From JADJWR01 sp964509545 (GTDB lineage Bacteria > Pseudomonadota > Gammaproteobacteria > Burkholderiales > Burkholderiaceae_F): a stretch of DNA of 64,000 nucleotides. Where the stretch lies: the NCBI GenBank assembly GCA_964509545.1, contig CAZDXQ010000009.1:49582-113581 (forward strand). The letters are read 5' to 3'. The notes beneath the pieces were generated by a model. That model was not told where the DNA came from and did not search any database. It saw only the letters and a list, made by a program, of their open reading frames with translations. How positions within the stretch are numbered: the first letter of the stretch is position 1; each line of letters starts with the position of its first letter. The translations under genes were made by a program, and so were the position numbers. Shown piece by piece: positions 51,247-61,203 of this stretch.

Positions 51247-52248
51247 TCAGTGCGGCGCGCCGGCCTGAACCTCGGGCAGCGGCTCCGGCTTCACCCGCAG
51301 CGCCCGGATCACGCCGAGAACCAGCAACGCGATGCCGGCCAGCGTCGTGGCCGGCGGGATCGCGCCGCGCAGCGCGAAGGCATAGGCGAGGGCTGCGGCT
51401 GTCTCGAAGACGATCAGTTGCCCGGCCAGCGCCGTCGGCAGCCGCTGGCTCGCTTCGTTCCAGCACAAGGTACCGAGCCAGGAGGCAAACAGCCCGATGG
51501 CGAGCATCAGCAGCACGAAACGCTGCGGCGCCGGCCCGAACGGGAGTTCGAACGGATACGCCGTGGCCGCGAACCACGCATGAACGCCGGCCAGCCCGAT
51601 CGCGGCCAGCGGCAGCGTTGCCACGCCCTGCGCCGTGGCCCAGACGCGCGGGCTGCGCTCGGGATGGGCGCGCAGCCAGTCCGCGTTACGGATCGGATAC
51701 CAGGTCCAGCAGGCAACGGCGCCCACGGCCAGCATAGCGCCGATCGCATAGCGTGCCGCATCGGCCGCAGGCGCCTGCTGCAGATGCTGCAGCTCGGCGT
51801 GGTTGACCAATGCGATGCCGGCGCCGATGGCGAGCAGCGAAGGCATCAGCCGGCGCCAGGGCAGGCGGCCGTCGCGCCGGGCATCGCGCAGGTTGGCGCT
51901 GATCGCGATGACCACCGGCAGCGTGCCGATGATCATCGTCGGCAGCGGCCCTCCGGCGCGCTGGATCGCGGCGGCCAGAAAGAGGTAGTAGAGGAGATTG
52001 CCGACCAGCGCCAGCTTCGCCGCTTCGCGCCAGTCGGCGCGCGACAGTTCGCGCAGCCGCGCGCGGTCCAGCCAGGCCAGCGGCAACGCGATCAGTCCGA
52101 AGGCAAGGTAGCGCCCGACCGACAGCAGCGCCGGCGGATACTCGGGCAGCAGCAGCGGCGCGACGAACACCAGCCCCCACATCAGGCCGGCAGCAAGCGC
52201 GAACAGCGTACCGGTCAGCATGGCCGCCGGTCCGGGCCGGGCCGGCAC
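51247..52248 (-). CDS. DMT family transporter
   Basis: 333-residue inner-membrane protein with about ten hydrophobic helices, e.g. LFALAAGLMWGLVFVAPLLL and LAGIALLVLGVIRAL. The organisation is that of EamA-like drug/metabolite transporters, although the two EamA halves are weakly alike. The substrate is unknown. An ATG at 52221 (MLTGTLFALAAG) is an alternative start. It lies downstream of the MdlAB-type exporter on the same strand. Confidence 0.85.
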   Translation of the reverse strand: MPARPGPAAMLTGTLFALAAGLMWGLVFVAPLLLPEYPPALLSVGRYLAFGLIALPLAWLDRARLRELSRADWREAAKLALVGNLLYYLFLAAAIQRAGGPLPTMIIGTLPVVIAISANLRDARRDGRLPWRRLMPSLLAIGAGIALVNHAELQHLQQAPAADAARYAIGAMLAVGAVACWTWYPIRNADWLRAHPERSPRVWATAQGVATLPLAAIGLAGVHAWFAATAYPFELPFGPAPQRFVLLMLAIGLFASWLGTLCWNEASQRLPTALAGQLIVFETAAALAYAFALRGAIPPATTLAGIALLVLGVIRALRVKPEPLPEVQAGAPH

Positions 52249-52329
52249 CCAACTGCCGCCGAACGAATTGGGATGCGGGCCTCTGCCAAGATGACGAACG
52301 GGCGACCCGCGACGACCTTGCGCGTCGGC

Positions 52330-54111
52330 TTACTCACCGATCTGCTGCAGCAGGTAAAGCCGCTGGTAGATGCCGCCGCCGATCGCCATCAACTCGTCGT
52401 GCGTGCCCTGTTCGGCGATGCGGCCGTGGTTGAGCACGACGATGCGGTCAGCGGCGCGGATCGTCGAAAGGCGGTGGGCGATGGCGATCACCGTGACCTT
52501 GCCGTGCAGTTCGGCCAGCGCCTGCGCCACCGCGCGCTCCGTTTCGCTGTCGATCCGTGAGGTGGCCTCGTCGAGGAAGAGGATGCGCGGCGCACCGGCC
52601 AGCGCGCGTGCCACCGCGATCAGCTGCTTCTGACCCGACGACAACCGCGCCCCGCCCTCGCCCAGTGGCGTGTCGTAGCCGTCTTCGAGCCGCGAGATGA
52701 ACTCGTGCGCGCGCGCGGCGCGCGCCGCCGCCTCGATCTGCGCCTGGCTCAGGCCGCGCCCCATGTCGATGTTCTCGCGTGCGCTGGCGGCGAGCAGGAA
52801 CGGCTCCTGCGGCACCAGGCCGACGTCGGCGCGGAACTGCGCATCGCCGATCATGCCCAGTGGCACGCCGTCGATCTCGATGCGGCCGGCCTGCGGCGCG
52901 TAGAAACGCAACAGCAATGCCAGCAGCGAACTCTTGCCGGCGCCGGTGTGGCCGACGATGCCGTAGAAGCGCCCGGACGGAGCTTCCAGGTTAAGTCCGT
53001 GCAGCACCGGCTCGTCGGGGTCGTAGCCGAACGTCACGTCGGCCAGGCGCAGCGTGCCGCTGTCGATGCGCCTGCTGCCAACGGCCGGCGGGCCGCCTTC
53101 GGCCAGCAGCGCGTTGACCCGCGCCGCCGCGATCACCGCCTGCTGCAGCAACGAGAACTGCAGCGTGATCTGGATCAGCGGCTCGACCACCCGCGCGATG
53201 TAGCTGATGAACGCGTACAGCAGGCCGATCTGCAGCCCGTCGAACTGCTGCGTGCCGAAGGCGGCGATCACGGCGACGATCAGCAGCACGTTGAGCAGGT
53301 CGAGCGCCGGCCGCAGCAGCCAGGCGTTGGCACGCAGTTCGCCGAGCCGGGAGCGGTAGTAGCCGTCGTTGGTGTCGGTGAAGCGGCGCAGGAAACGCGG
53401 CGCGGCACCGCTGGCCTGCAGCACGCTCATGCCGGCGATGCTTTCGGCCATCTGCGCGTTGATGTCGCTGCGCAGTTCGCGCGAGCGCGCCACCGCCGGC
53501 GCCGACAGCCTCTGGTAGGCCCAGATGATGCCGATCGTCGCCGGCACCAGCATTAGCACGATCAGCATCAGCCGCCAGTCGAGCCAGGCCATGGCGACGA
53601 TCGCCCCGGCAAGCACGGTCAGCCCCTGCAGCACCTCGAACAGCACCTGCTGGTACAGCTGGCGGATCTGCTCGGTGTCGTTGGTGATGCGGCTGACCAG
53701 CTGCCCGGTGATGGCGCGGTCGAAGAACGCCATCGGCAGCCTTAGCACGTGCCCGTAGACCCATTCGCGCAGACGCTGCACCGAACGCATCGCCAGCGCC
53801 GCCAGCCGCACCAGTTGCAGGTAGCGCAACCCGCTCGCGGCCCAGCCGGCGAGCAGGATGCCCGCGAGCAGCAGCGAGATCGCCACCGGGTCGAAGTCGC
53901 GCGGCAGCAGGTGGCTGTCGATGAAGTGCTTGCCGAGCACCGGCCCGATCGCCTCCAGCAGCCCGGCCGCAGCCAGCCAGCCCGTGGCCCGGCCGAGCTG
54001 GCGCGCCTCCGGCGCAGCCGCGCGCGCCAGCAGCCGCAGGCCCTGCCGGCGTTCGCCGCGCACCGGCTCGCGCCGGCCCCCGGACGCCAGCGCCACGGCT
54101 TCATGCGGCAT
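52330..54111 (-). CDS. ABC exporter half-transporter, MdlB-like
   Basis: 593-residue ABC half-transporter with an N-terminal six-helix membrane domain and a C-terminal ATPase. Walker A is GHTGAGKSSLLALL, the signature is LSSGQKQLIAVAR and Walker B ILFLDEATSRID. It pairs with the gene upstream to form a heterodimeric exporter like E. coli MdlAB. The ATG overlaps the end of the partner by 11 nt. Exported substrate unknown (drug or lipid-like). Confidence 0.93.
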   Translation of the reverse strand: MPHEAVALASGGRREPVRGERRQGLRLLARAAAPEARQLGRATGWLAAAGLLEAIGPVLGKHFIDSHLLPRDFDPVAISLLLAGILLAGWAASGLRYLQLVRLAALAMRSVQRLREWVYGHVLRLPMAFFDRAITGQLVSRITNDTEQIRQLYQQVLFEVLQGLTVLAGAIVAMAWLDWRLMLIVLMLVPATIGIIWAYQRLSAPAVARSRELRSDINAQMAESIAGMSVLQASGAAPRFLRRFTDTNDGYYRSRLGELRANAWLLRPALDLLNVLLIVAVIAAFGTQQFDGLQIGLLYAFISYIARVVEPLIQITLQFSLLQQAVIAAARVNALLAEGGPPAVGSRRIDSGTLRLADVTFGYDPDEPVLHGLNLEAPSGRFYGIVGHTGAGKSSLLALLLRFYAPQAGRIEIDGVPLGMIGDAQFRADVGLVPQEPFLLAASARENIDMGRGLSQAQIEAAARAARAHEFISRLEDGYDTPLGEGGARLSSGQKQLIAVARALAGAPRILFLDEATSRIDSETERAVAQALAELHGKVTVIAIAHRLSTIRAADRIVVLNHGRIAEQGTHDELMAIGGGIYQRLYLLQQIGE

Positions 54112-55852
54112 CGAGGCTCGCCTCCAGCTGCTGGTAGCGCCACTGCGCCGCGTACCAGCCGTCGGCCGCCAGCAGCTCGTCGTGGCTGCCGCGCTCGACG
54201 ACGCGACCGGCCTTCAGCACCACGATCTGGTCGGCATCGGCCACCGCCGAAAGCCGGTGGCTGACGATGATCGCCGTGCGTCCGGCATGCGCGCCGCGCA
54301 GATGCTCGAGGATGCGCGTCTCGGTGCCGGTGTCCACCGCGCTCAAGGCGTCGTCGAGCACCAGCAGCGGCGTGTCGGTCAGCAGCGCCCGCGCGATGGC
54401 CACCCGCTGCCGCTGCCCGCCGGACAGCGTCACGCCGCGCTCGCCGACCAGCGTGTCGTAGCCATCGGCGAAGCGGCGCACGTCGCTGGCCAGGTCGGCC
54501 AGCTGCGCCGCCTGCTCGACCTCGGCGCGCGTCGCCTCGGCCCGGGCCAGCGCGATGTTCTGCGCGATCGAGGCGGAGAACAGAAACGGTTCCTGCGGTA
54601 CCCAAGCGATCGCCGCGCGCAGTGCCGCCAGCCGATAATGCTCGATCGGCGCGCCGCCCCAGAGAATCTGCCCCTGCAGCGGCCCATAATGGCGCAGCAG
54701 CAGGTGGATCAGCGTCGACTTGCCGGCGCCGGTGGGTCCGACCACGCCGAGCGTCTGCCCCGGTGCAAGTTCGATCGACACCTCGTCGAGCGCCCGCGCC
54801 GTCTGGCCGGGGTAGGAAAAACTGACCGCATCGAACCGCAGCGGCCCGACGTGGACTTGCGGCAGCTCACCCCGATCGTCGATGCCCGGCGCCTCGCTGA
54901 GCACCGGTTGCAGCCGCGACCATGCGGCGCGGCCGCGCTCCAGCAGCGACAGCACCCAGCCCATCGCGAACATCGGCCAGATCAGCTGCCCGAGGTACAT
55001 CGAGAAGGCCGTCAGCTGGCCGACCGTCAACTCGCCGCGCCAGACGAACCAGCCGCCAACGCCGAGCGTCAGCGCCGTCGCGGCAGTCAAGGTCAGCCCC
55101 ACGGCCGGCTCGTAGGCCGCCTCCCACTTCAGCGCATCGAAGCTGGCGTCGGCAGCAGCTTTCGCCCGCCGGGTGAACTCGGCATCGGCCCGGCCTTCGA
55201 GGCCGAGCGAGCGCAGCGTGCGCACGCCGGTCACCGTCTCCTGTACGTGGTCGTTGAGCATCGAGAAGCGGTCGAGCGAGCGGCGCCAGCCGTCATGTAC
55301 GCGCTGCGAGATCACCCAGAAGCTCCACGCCATGAACGGAAACGGCAGCAGCGCAACCAGCGCCAGCCGCCAGTCGACGCCCAGTGTCATCATCGCCACC
55401 ACCAGCACCAGCGTCAGTGTGCCGTCGAAACCGGCGAGGAAGGCCTCGCCGGCGGCCAGTTCGACCGCGTCGACGTCGTTGGTCGCGCGCGCCATCAGGT
55501 CGCCGGTGCGGCTGCGGTGGAAGAACTGCGGTCCCTGCGTCGTCAGCCGCGCGTAAAGCTGCGCGCGCAGTTCGACGCCGAGCCGATAGGCGGCAGCGAA
55601 AAGCTGCAGCCGCCAGCCGACGCGCAGCAGATAGATCGCCGCGCCCATCGCCGCCAGCAGGCCGAGCTCGCGCCACATGGCCGGCCCGGACAGTCGATCC
55701 GCGATCAGCGCATCGACGATGTGGCCGACCTGCCGCGGCACCCAGACGGTGAGCACCGCCACGCCGATCAGCATCAGCGCCGACAGCAGATAGGCGCGCC
55801 CGTGCCGCAGCACGAAGCCGCCGATCACGCGAATGAGGTTCTGCGACGACAC
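54101..55852 (-). CDS. ABC exporter half-transporter, MdlA-like
   Basis: 583-residue half-transporter. Walker A is GPTGAGKSTLIHLL, signature LSGGQRQRVAIAR. Walker B is LLVLDDALSAVD: the catalytic Glu is replaced by Asp, as in MdlA-type subunits, so this site is likely the degenerate one of an asymmetric pair. The start is GTG 55852 (VSSQNLIRVIGGFV), because no ATG gives a sensible N-terminus. The 278 nt upstream, to fhs, hold no gene and no riboswitch that I recognise. Confidence 0.92.
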   Translation of the reverse strand: MSSQNLIRVIGGFVLRHGRAYLLSALMLIGVAVLTVWVPRQVGHIVDALIADRLSGPAMWRELGLLAAMGAAIYLLRVGWRLQLFAAAYRLGVELRAQLYARLTTQGPQFFHRSRTGDLMARATNDVDAVELAAGEAFLAGFDGTLTLVLVVAMMTLGVDWRLALVALLPFPFMAWSFWVISQRVHDGWRRSLDRFSMLNDHVQETVTGVRTLRSLGLEGRADAEFTRRAKAAADASFDALKWEAAYEPAVGLTLTAATALTLGVGGWFVWRGELTVGQLTAFSMYLGQLIWPMFAMGWVLSLLERGRAAWSRLQPVLSEAPGIDDRGELPQVHVGPLRFDAVSFSYPGQTARALDEVSIELAPGQTLGVVGPTGAGKSTLIHLLLRHYGPLQGQILWGGAPIEHYRLAALRAAIAWVPQEPFLFSASIAQNIALARAEATRAEVEQAAQLADLASDVRRFADGYDTLVGERGVTLSGGQRQRVAIARALLTDTPLLVLDDALSAVDTGTETRILEHLRGAHAGRTAIIVSHRLSAVADADQIVVLKAGRVVERGSHDELLAADGWYAAQWRYQQLEASLDAA

Positions 55853-56130
55853 TGGCTGGGGCCCGTTGAGCGCTGCGCCGCGCGGCAAGGGGCGCGATTG
55901 TAGAGGCGCGGGTCGGGCAAAGCTGCGCGTTGCCAATACGTGACAATTCGTTCCGTGCGACGTCTGGCCCGCACGTCCATGGCGGCCACCGGATCGGGCA
56001 GAGTCCGGCGTGGACAGCGCATGACTCGCCGCGCCAGCCGGGCGTGGCCGCGGCGATCGCTCGCATGGCGAGGCTTCCAGTGCCGGGTTTGCGGCCGTGA
56101 CGCAGAAGACGAACAACGGGAGACACCGCA

Positions 56131-57807
56131 ATGCAATCCGACAACGACATCGCGCAGGCGGCCGTGCTGAGGCCGATCGTCGATCTGGCGCGCGAGCGGC
56201 TTGGCATTCCCGCCGACGCCCTGCTGCCTTATGGCCGCTACAAGGCCAAGGTCGCGCTCGACCATCTGGCGCGATTGAACGACCGGCCCGACGGCAAGCT
56301 GATCCTCGTCACCGCGGTCAGCCCGACGCCGGCCGGCGAAGGAAAGACCACGACGGTGGTCGGCCTCGGCGATGCGCTGAACCGCATCGGCAGGAACGCG
56401 GTGATCGCACTGCGCGAGCCGTCGCTCGGGCCGGTGTTCGGCATGAAGGGCGGCGCGGCCGGCGGCGGCCGGGCACAGGTGGTGCCGATGGAGGACATCA
56501 ATCTTCACTTCACCGGCGATTTCTCCGCCATCGCGCTGGCCAACAACCTGCTGGCGGCGCTGATCGACAACCATATCCATCACGACAATCCGCTGCGCTT
56601 CGACCTGCGCCGGATCACGTGGCGCCGCGTCGTCGACCTGAACGACCGCGCCCTGCGCGCAATCACGATCGGGCTCGGCGGTGCGGCCAACGGCTTTCCG
56701 CGCGAGGACGGCTTCGACATCGTCGCCGCCTCGGAAGTGATGGCGATCCTGTGCCTGGCCACTTCGCTGGCCGACCTGAAGGAGCGGCTCGGCAACATCG
56801 TCGTCGGCTATACGCGGGCGCTGGCGCCGATCCGCGCCCGCGACCTGAATGCGCATGGCGCGATGTCGGCGCTGCTGCGCGACGCGCTGGCCCCGAACCT
56901 GGTGCAGACGCTGGAGAACAATCCGGCGTTCATCCACGGCGGGCCGTTCGGCAACATCGCTCATGGCTGCAATTCGGTGCTCGCCACGCGCGCGGCACTG
57001 AAGCTCGGCGACTATGTCGTCACGGAAGCCGGCTTCGGCGCCGATCTCGGCGCGGAAAAGTTCATCGACATCAAGTGCCGCAAGTCCGGCCTGCGGCCTG
57101 ACGCCGCGGTGCTGGTGGCGACGATCCGGGCCCTGAAGTTCCATGGCGGCGCCCCAGCGGCCGATCTGGCCGCGGAAGACCTGCCGCGGCTCGAACGCGG
57201 GATCGCGAACCTCGAGCGGCACCTGAACAACCTGCGCAACCACTTCGGACTGCTGGTCGTCGTCGCGCTCAATCACTTCGCCAGCGACACCGATGCCGAA
57301 CTGCGGCTTGTGCAGCAGAAGATCGCGCATCACGGCGCGCCGGTGGTGCTCACCCGGCACTTCGAAGCCGGCGGCGCAGGCGCCGAAGATCTCGCCCGCG
57401 AGGTCTTGCGCATGGCCGACAGCGGCGCCGCCGACTTTCGCTTTCTCTACGACGACGAATTGCCGCTGTGGCAGAAGCTGAAGACGATCACCACGCGCAT
57501 CTACGGTGCCGCCGACATCACCGCCGATACCCGCGTGCGCACGCAGATCCGCCGGCTGCAGGACGACGGCTATGGCCGGCTGCCGGTGTGCGTGGCCAAG
57601 ACCCAGTACTCGTTCTCGACCGACCCGCAGTTGCGCGGCGCGCCGAACGGCCACGTCGTCAACGTGCGTGATGTGCGGCTGGCCGCCGGCGCCGAATTCG
57701 TCATCATGCTCTGCGGCGACATCATGACCATGCCCGGGCTGCCCCGGGAACCGGCGGCGACGAAGATCGATATCGACGAACACGGGCGGATCACCGGGCT
57801 GTTCTGA
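56131..57807 (+). CDS. fhs: formate--tetrahydrofolate ligase
   Basis: 558-residue enzyme that makes 10-formyl-THF from formate, ATP and THF. The ATP-binding loop is VSPTPAGEGKTTTVVGLGDAL, followed by LREPSLGPVFGMKGGAAGGG, and the C-terminal PGLPREPAATKIDIDEHGRITGLF is characteristic. A GGGAG site precedes the ATG. It stands alone. It suggests the organism uses formate as a one-carbon source. Confidence 0.96.
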   Translation: MQSDNDIAQAAVLRPIVDLARERLGIPADALLPYGRYKAKVALDHLARLNDRPDGKLILVTAVSPTPAGEGKTTTVVGLGDALNRIGRNAVIALREPSLGPVFGMKGGAAGGGRAQVVPMEDINLHFTGDFSAIALANNLLAALIDNHIHHDNPLRFDLRRITWRRVVDLNDRALRAITIGLGGAANGFPREDGFDIVAASEVMAILCLATSLADLKERLGNIVVGYTRALAPIRARDLNAHGAMSALLRDALAPNLVQTLENNPAFIHGGPFGNIAHGCNSVLATRAALKLGDYVVTEAGFGADLGAEKFIDIKCRKSGLRPDAAVLVATIRALKFHGGAPAADLAAEDLPRLERGIANLERHLNNLRNHFGLLVVVALNHFASDTDAELRLVQQKIAHHGAPVVLTRHFEAGGAGAEDLAREVLRMADSGAADFRFLYDDELPLWQKLKTITTRIYGAADITADTRVRTQIRRLQDDGYGRLPVCVAKTQYSFSTDPQLRGAPNGHVVNVRDVRLAAGAEFVIMLCGDIMTMPGLPREPAATKIDIDEHGRITGLF

Positions 57808-57936
57808 TCCGGCGATCGTCGGCGGCAGGGTCCTCCCCGATGGGCTGCCGGGCACGCGTACGACGCGCGCTCCGCGTGCAGCGGCAGGCCGACGACAATC
57901 GGCGCGACGGCGCGGCGCTCGAAGGCGAAACCGGCG

Positions 57937-59385
57937 TCAGCGGTCGATGGCCTGCGCGAGGAACTTCATCGCCGCCGGGTTCAGGCACGTGGCCGCAGAC
58001 ACCCGCATCCACGTGCTCGGCATCTGTGTCGGCGAGAACAGGCTGCCCGGCGCGCACAGGATGTCCTGGCCGCTCGCCTCCAAGGCGATGGCATTGGTGT
58101 CGCGACCGAAGTCGACCCAGAGGAAAATGCCGGCGGCAGGTTCCGTGTACAGCTTCGCACCGATCTTCTCCAGCGCGCGCGCAGTCCGGTCGCGCGCCGC
58201 GTCGAGCTTGCCGCGCACGCGGTCCAGGTGCCGGCGGTACTGACCTTCGGCGAGGATCCGCGCCACCACGCGTTCGGTCAGCTCGGGCGTCGTCAGCCCT
58301 GTCAGCATCTTCAGGTTGGCCAGCTGCGGCGCCAGCTCGGACGCGGCCGCGATGAAGCCGACGCGCAGGTTGGCGGCCAGCGTCTTCGAGAAACCACCGA
58401 GGTAGACGACGCGCCGCAGTTGATCGAGGCTCGCCAGCCGCAGGGCGCGGCCCGGGTACAGGTCCCCATAGACATCGTCCTCGACGATGACGAAGCCGTA
58501 TTCGTCGGCGAGCTTGAGCAGCCGGTGCGCATTCGCCGCGCTGATCGACGTGCCGGTCGGGTTGTGCAGCACCGAGCCGACGACGAAGAGTTTCGGCTGG
58601 TAGCGCGTGAGCAGATTGGCAAGCACGTCGATGTCCGGCCCGTCGGCGCCGCGCGGCACGCCGACCACCCGCGCCCCGAAGGCGGCGAAGCGGCCGAACA
58701 TCACGTACCAGGCCGGGTCCTCGACGAAGACAGTGTCGCCCGGCGCGATGAAATGGCGCGCCACCAGGTCGATGCCGTGCGTGACGCCTTGCGTGGTGAC
58801 GATCTGCTCGGCCGCGACGCCGATCTCCGCCTGCGCCAGACGCTGCGCCAGTTGCTGCCGCAGCGGCAGGTAGCCTTCGGGCACGCCGTAGCTGAGCAAC
58901 GCACTGCCGGCGCTGCGGCCGACCGCGCGCACCGCACTGGCGACCAGTTCATCGTCGAGCCAGGCCGGCGGCAGCAGGCCGGCGCCGGGATGGTCGCTGG
59001 CCGGCGACTGGCGCAGCATCGAGCGCAGCAGCCACACCACGTCGATCGGCTGCTGCAATTGCGCCGGCGCGCTGCGCGCCGTACGGGCCGCGGCGCCGGC
59101 GGCGCGGCCGGCACGCACGTAAAAGCCCGAGCCGCGGCGCGATTCGACGTGGCCGGCGGCGATCAGCCGGTCATAGGCCTCGACCACCGTCGAGCGGCTG
59201 ACGCCTTTCTGCTCGGCAAAGCGGCGGATCGATGGCAACCGCGTGCCGGGCTTCAGCGCGTGTTCGTCGATGCGCAGGCGCAGCCATGCGGCAAGCTGCT
59301 CGGCCAGCGTCCGTTCCGCGCCGGGCAGCACCGCCGGCTCGCGGCCAAGCGTCGCGTTCTCGGCCGACGGCAGCCGATCGTTCAT
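57937..59385 (-). CDS. MocR/GntR-type PLP-dependent transcriptional regulator
   Basis: 482-residue regulator. Residues about 25-90 are a GntR winged helix (WLRLRIDEHALKPGTRLPSIRRFAEQKGVSRSTVVEAYDRL). The remainder is an aminotransferase-like fold with the PLP lysine in YLGGFSKTLAANLRVGF. MocR regulators bind paired repeat operators and sense PLP-linked amino acids. The acetyltransferase precedes it with an ATGA overlap, and the divergent aminotransferase gene at 60007 is its likely target through the operator at 59894-59926. Confidence 0.93.
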   Translation of the reverse strand: MNDRLPSAENATLGREPAVLPGAERTLAEQLAAWLRLRIDEHALKPGTRLPSIRRFAEQKGVSRSTVVEAYDRLIAAGHVESRRGSGFYVRAGRAAGAAARTARSAPAQLQQPIDVVWLLRSMLRQSPASDHPGAGLLPPAWLDDELVASAVRAVGRSAGSALLSYGVPEGYLPLRQQLAQRLAQAEIGVAAEQIVTTQGVTHGIDLVARHFIAPGDTVFVEDPAWYVMFGRFAAFGARVVGVPRGADGPDIDVLANLLTRYQPKLFVVGSVLHNPTGTSISAANAHRLLKLADEYGFVIVEDDVYGDLYPGRALRLASLDQLRRVVYLGGFSKTLAANLRVGFIAAASELAPQLANLKMLTGLTTPELTERVVARILAEGQYRRHLDRVRGKLDAARDRTARALEKIGAKLYTEPAAGIFLWVDFGRDTNAIALEASGQDILCAPGSLFSPTQMPSTWMRVSAATCLNPAAMKFLAQAIDR

Positions 59386-59840
59386 CCGCCGCTGCCGGCG
59401 GCATCCAGCCGCTTGATCATCAGGAACCTGGCGATGCCTTGCGGAAAGCCGTCGATACGCGCCGCAGGGCGGAAGCCGCAGCCTTGATAGAAGTCCGGCG
59501 CCTGGAAGGTGAAGGTGTCGAGGTAGATCACCTGCGCGCCGCGGCTGCGCGCGTGCTGCTCGATCATCTGCATCAGCCGCGCACCGAGGCCCTGCCGCCG
59601 TCGCGATTCATCGACCCAGAGCTGCTGCACCTCGACCGCCGCGCCCCATTGGCGCGCGCGCAGTCCGCCAACCACCTCGCCGGAGGCGGTTCGCACGAAG
59701 CAGGCCAGCGGCCGCACGGCATCGAGGTCGGCCGCGGCGAGGTTGTACAGGTGCAGCCCTGCGTCGACCGCGTCGAGATCGTCGGCCTTCGGGCTGTCGG
59801 TGAATTCCCAGCGCAGGTCAGCGGCCATCATGCGCCTCAT
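59382..59840 (-). CDS. GNAT family N-acetyltransferase
   Basis: 152-residue acetyltransferase. The acetyl-CoA motif is VDESRRRQGLGARLMQMIEQHARSRGA, with YLDTFTFQAPDFYQGCGF after it. The beginning MRRMMAADLRWEF is one of three nearby ATGs. It overlaps the MocR gene start by 4 nt (ATGA). Acceptor substrate unknown. Confidence 0.87.
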   Translation of the reverse strand: MRRMMAADLRWEFTDSPKADDLDAVDAGLHLYNLAAADLDAVRPLACFVRTASGEVVGGLRARQWGAAVEVQQLWVDESRRRQGLGARLMQMIEQHARSRGAQVIYLDTFTFQAPDFYQGCGFRPAARIDGFPQGIARFLMIKRLDAAGSGG

Positions 59841-59893
59841 GCGGCAACTGTCCTGCCGGACGCGGCAGGCCAGAAGCTTCGATTGACCGGAAA

Positions 59894-59926
59894 ACTGTAC
59901 TGGCACTGTACTGGTCGGTCCGGTAC
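59894..59926. promoter_or_regulatory. MocR-type repeat operator
   Basis: ACTGTACTGG occurs twice in direct repeat (59894-59903 and 59905-59914, 11-bp period), followed by an imperfect inverted copy CCGGTAC (59920-59926). This layout of direct plus inverted repeats is typical of MocR regulator binding sites. It lies between the divergent acetyltransferase-regulator pair and the aminotransferase gene. Confidence 0.6.
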
Positions 59927-60006
59927 ATTGCAAGCCTGTCTGTCGTCCCCGGCTCGGTGGTGCCCTACGGCCCTGGGAGCGGCGAAACCCAGCACGAGGC
60001 CAAGCG

Positions 60007-61203
60007 ATGAACGCCCCTGTCGACATGCCCACGGCGACCGTGCCCGCGACCCGCCGCACGACGCGCGTGCAGGGCTCTCTGATCCGCGAGATCCTGAAGG
60101 TGGCCCTGCGGCCCGGGATGATCTCGCTGGCCGGCGGCCTGCCGGCGCCGCAGTCCTTCCCCGCCGAGGCGCTGCGTACCGCCTTTGATACCGTGCTGGC
60201 GCAGGAGCCGGCGAGCGCGCTGCAGTACAGCGCCACCGAGGGCCATCTCCCGTTGCGTGCCTGGATCGCGGCGCAGGAAAGCGCGCGCGGCGTGCCGACC
60301 GATGCCGAACAGGTGCTGATCGTTTCGGGGTCGCAGCAGGCGCTCGACCTGATCGGCAAGGCGATGGTCGAGGAAGATGCGCCGCTGCTGGTCGAATCGC
60401 CGACCTATCTCGGCGCGCTGCAGGCCTTCGCGCCCTTCGCTCCGGTGTTTCGGCCGCTGCCCGCCGACGAGGGCGGCCTGAATCCGGATGCGATCGACGC
60501 CGAGGCGACGTCGGGCGCAAGGCTCGCCTACGTGATGCCGAACTTCCAGAACCCGACCGGCGGCACGCTCGCCGTCGAGCGCCGCTGCGCGCTCGCGGAG
60601 GCGGCGCGCCGACATGATTTCTGGCTGATCGAGGACGATCCGTACGGCGAACTGTGGTACCGCCGGCCACCGCCGCCGAGCCTGCGTCAGTTTGCAGTCG
60701 AACGTACGCTGCGCGTGTGCTCGTTTTCCAAGGTGCTGGCGCCGGGGCTGCGCCTGGGCTACGTGGTCGGCCCGCGACCGGCCATCGATCTGCTGGCGCG
60801 GCTGAAGCAGGCCACCGACCTGCACACGGCGACGCTGACCCAGCGGGCGGTGGCGCGTGTGCTCGAAGGCGGTCTGCTCGACGGACAGTTGCCGAAAGTG
60901 CGCAGGCTGTACGCGACGCAGGCGGACGCGATGCTGGCCGCGCTGCGCGCGCACATGCCGCCGGCCGTGCGCTGGACCGAACCGGAGGGCGGCATGTTCG
61001 TGTGGTTGACGCTGCCCGAACCGATCGACACGCTGCGCCTGCTCGATCGCGCGATCGCCGCCGGCGTGGTCTTCGTGCCGGGCAAACCGTTCTACGCCAG
61101 CCAGCCGCGGCGCAACATGCTGCGGCTGAGCTTCGTCACCGTGCCGCCGCCGACGATCGATCGCGGCGTGGCGACCCTGGCACAACTGATCACGGAGGAA
61201 TGA
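60007..61203 (+). CDS. PLP-dependent aminotransferase (2-aminoadipate/LysN-like)
   Basis: 398-residue fold-type I aminotransferase lacking a DNA-binding domain. Features are MISLAGGLPAPQSFP, ALQYSATEGHLPLR, YVMPNFQNPTGGTL, LIEDDPYGELWY, and the PLP lysine in VCSFSKVLAPGLRLGYV. Closest to the LysN/ARO8-like group that transaminates lysine-type or aromatic substrates. It diverges from a MocR regulator and is followed almost without gap by a glutathione transferase. Confidence 0.92.
   Translation: MNAPVDMPTATVPATRRTTRVQGSLIREILKVALRPGMISLAGGLPAPQSFPAEALRTAFDTVLAQEPASALQYSATEGHLPLRAWIAAQESARGVPTDAEQVLIVSGSQQALDLIGKAMVEEDAPLLVESPTYLGALQAFAPFAPVFRPLPADEGGLNPDAIDAEATSGARLAYVMPNFQNPTGGTLAVERRCALAEAARRHDFWLIEDDPYGELWYRRPPPPSLRQFAVERTLRVCSFSKVLAPGLRLGYVVGPRPAIDLLARLKQATDLHTATLTQRAVARVLEGGLLDGQLPKVRRLYATQADAMLAALRAHMPPAVRWTEPEGGMFVWLTLPEPIDTLRLLDRAIAAGVVFVPGKPFYASQPRRNMLRLSFVTVPPPTIDRGVATLAQLITEE

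Noticed and set aside
55853..56130. THF riboswitch before the formate-THF ligase gene
   Set aside because: I could not find the conserved core in the 278 nt, and such riboswitches are mainly known from Firmicutes.
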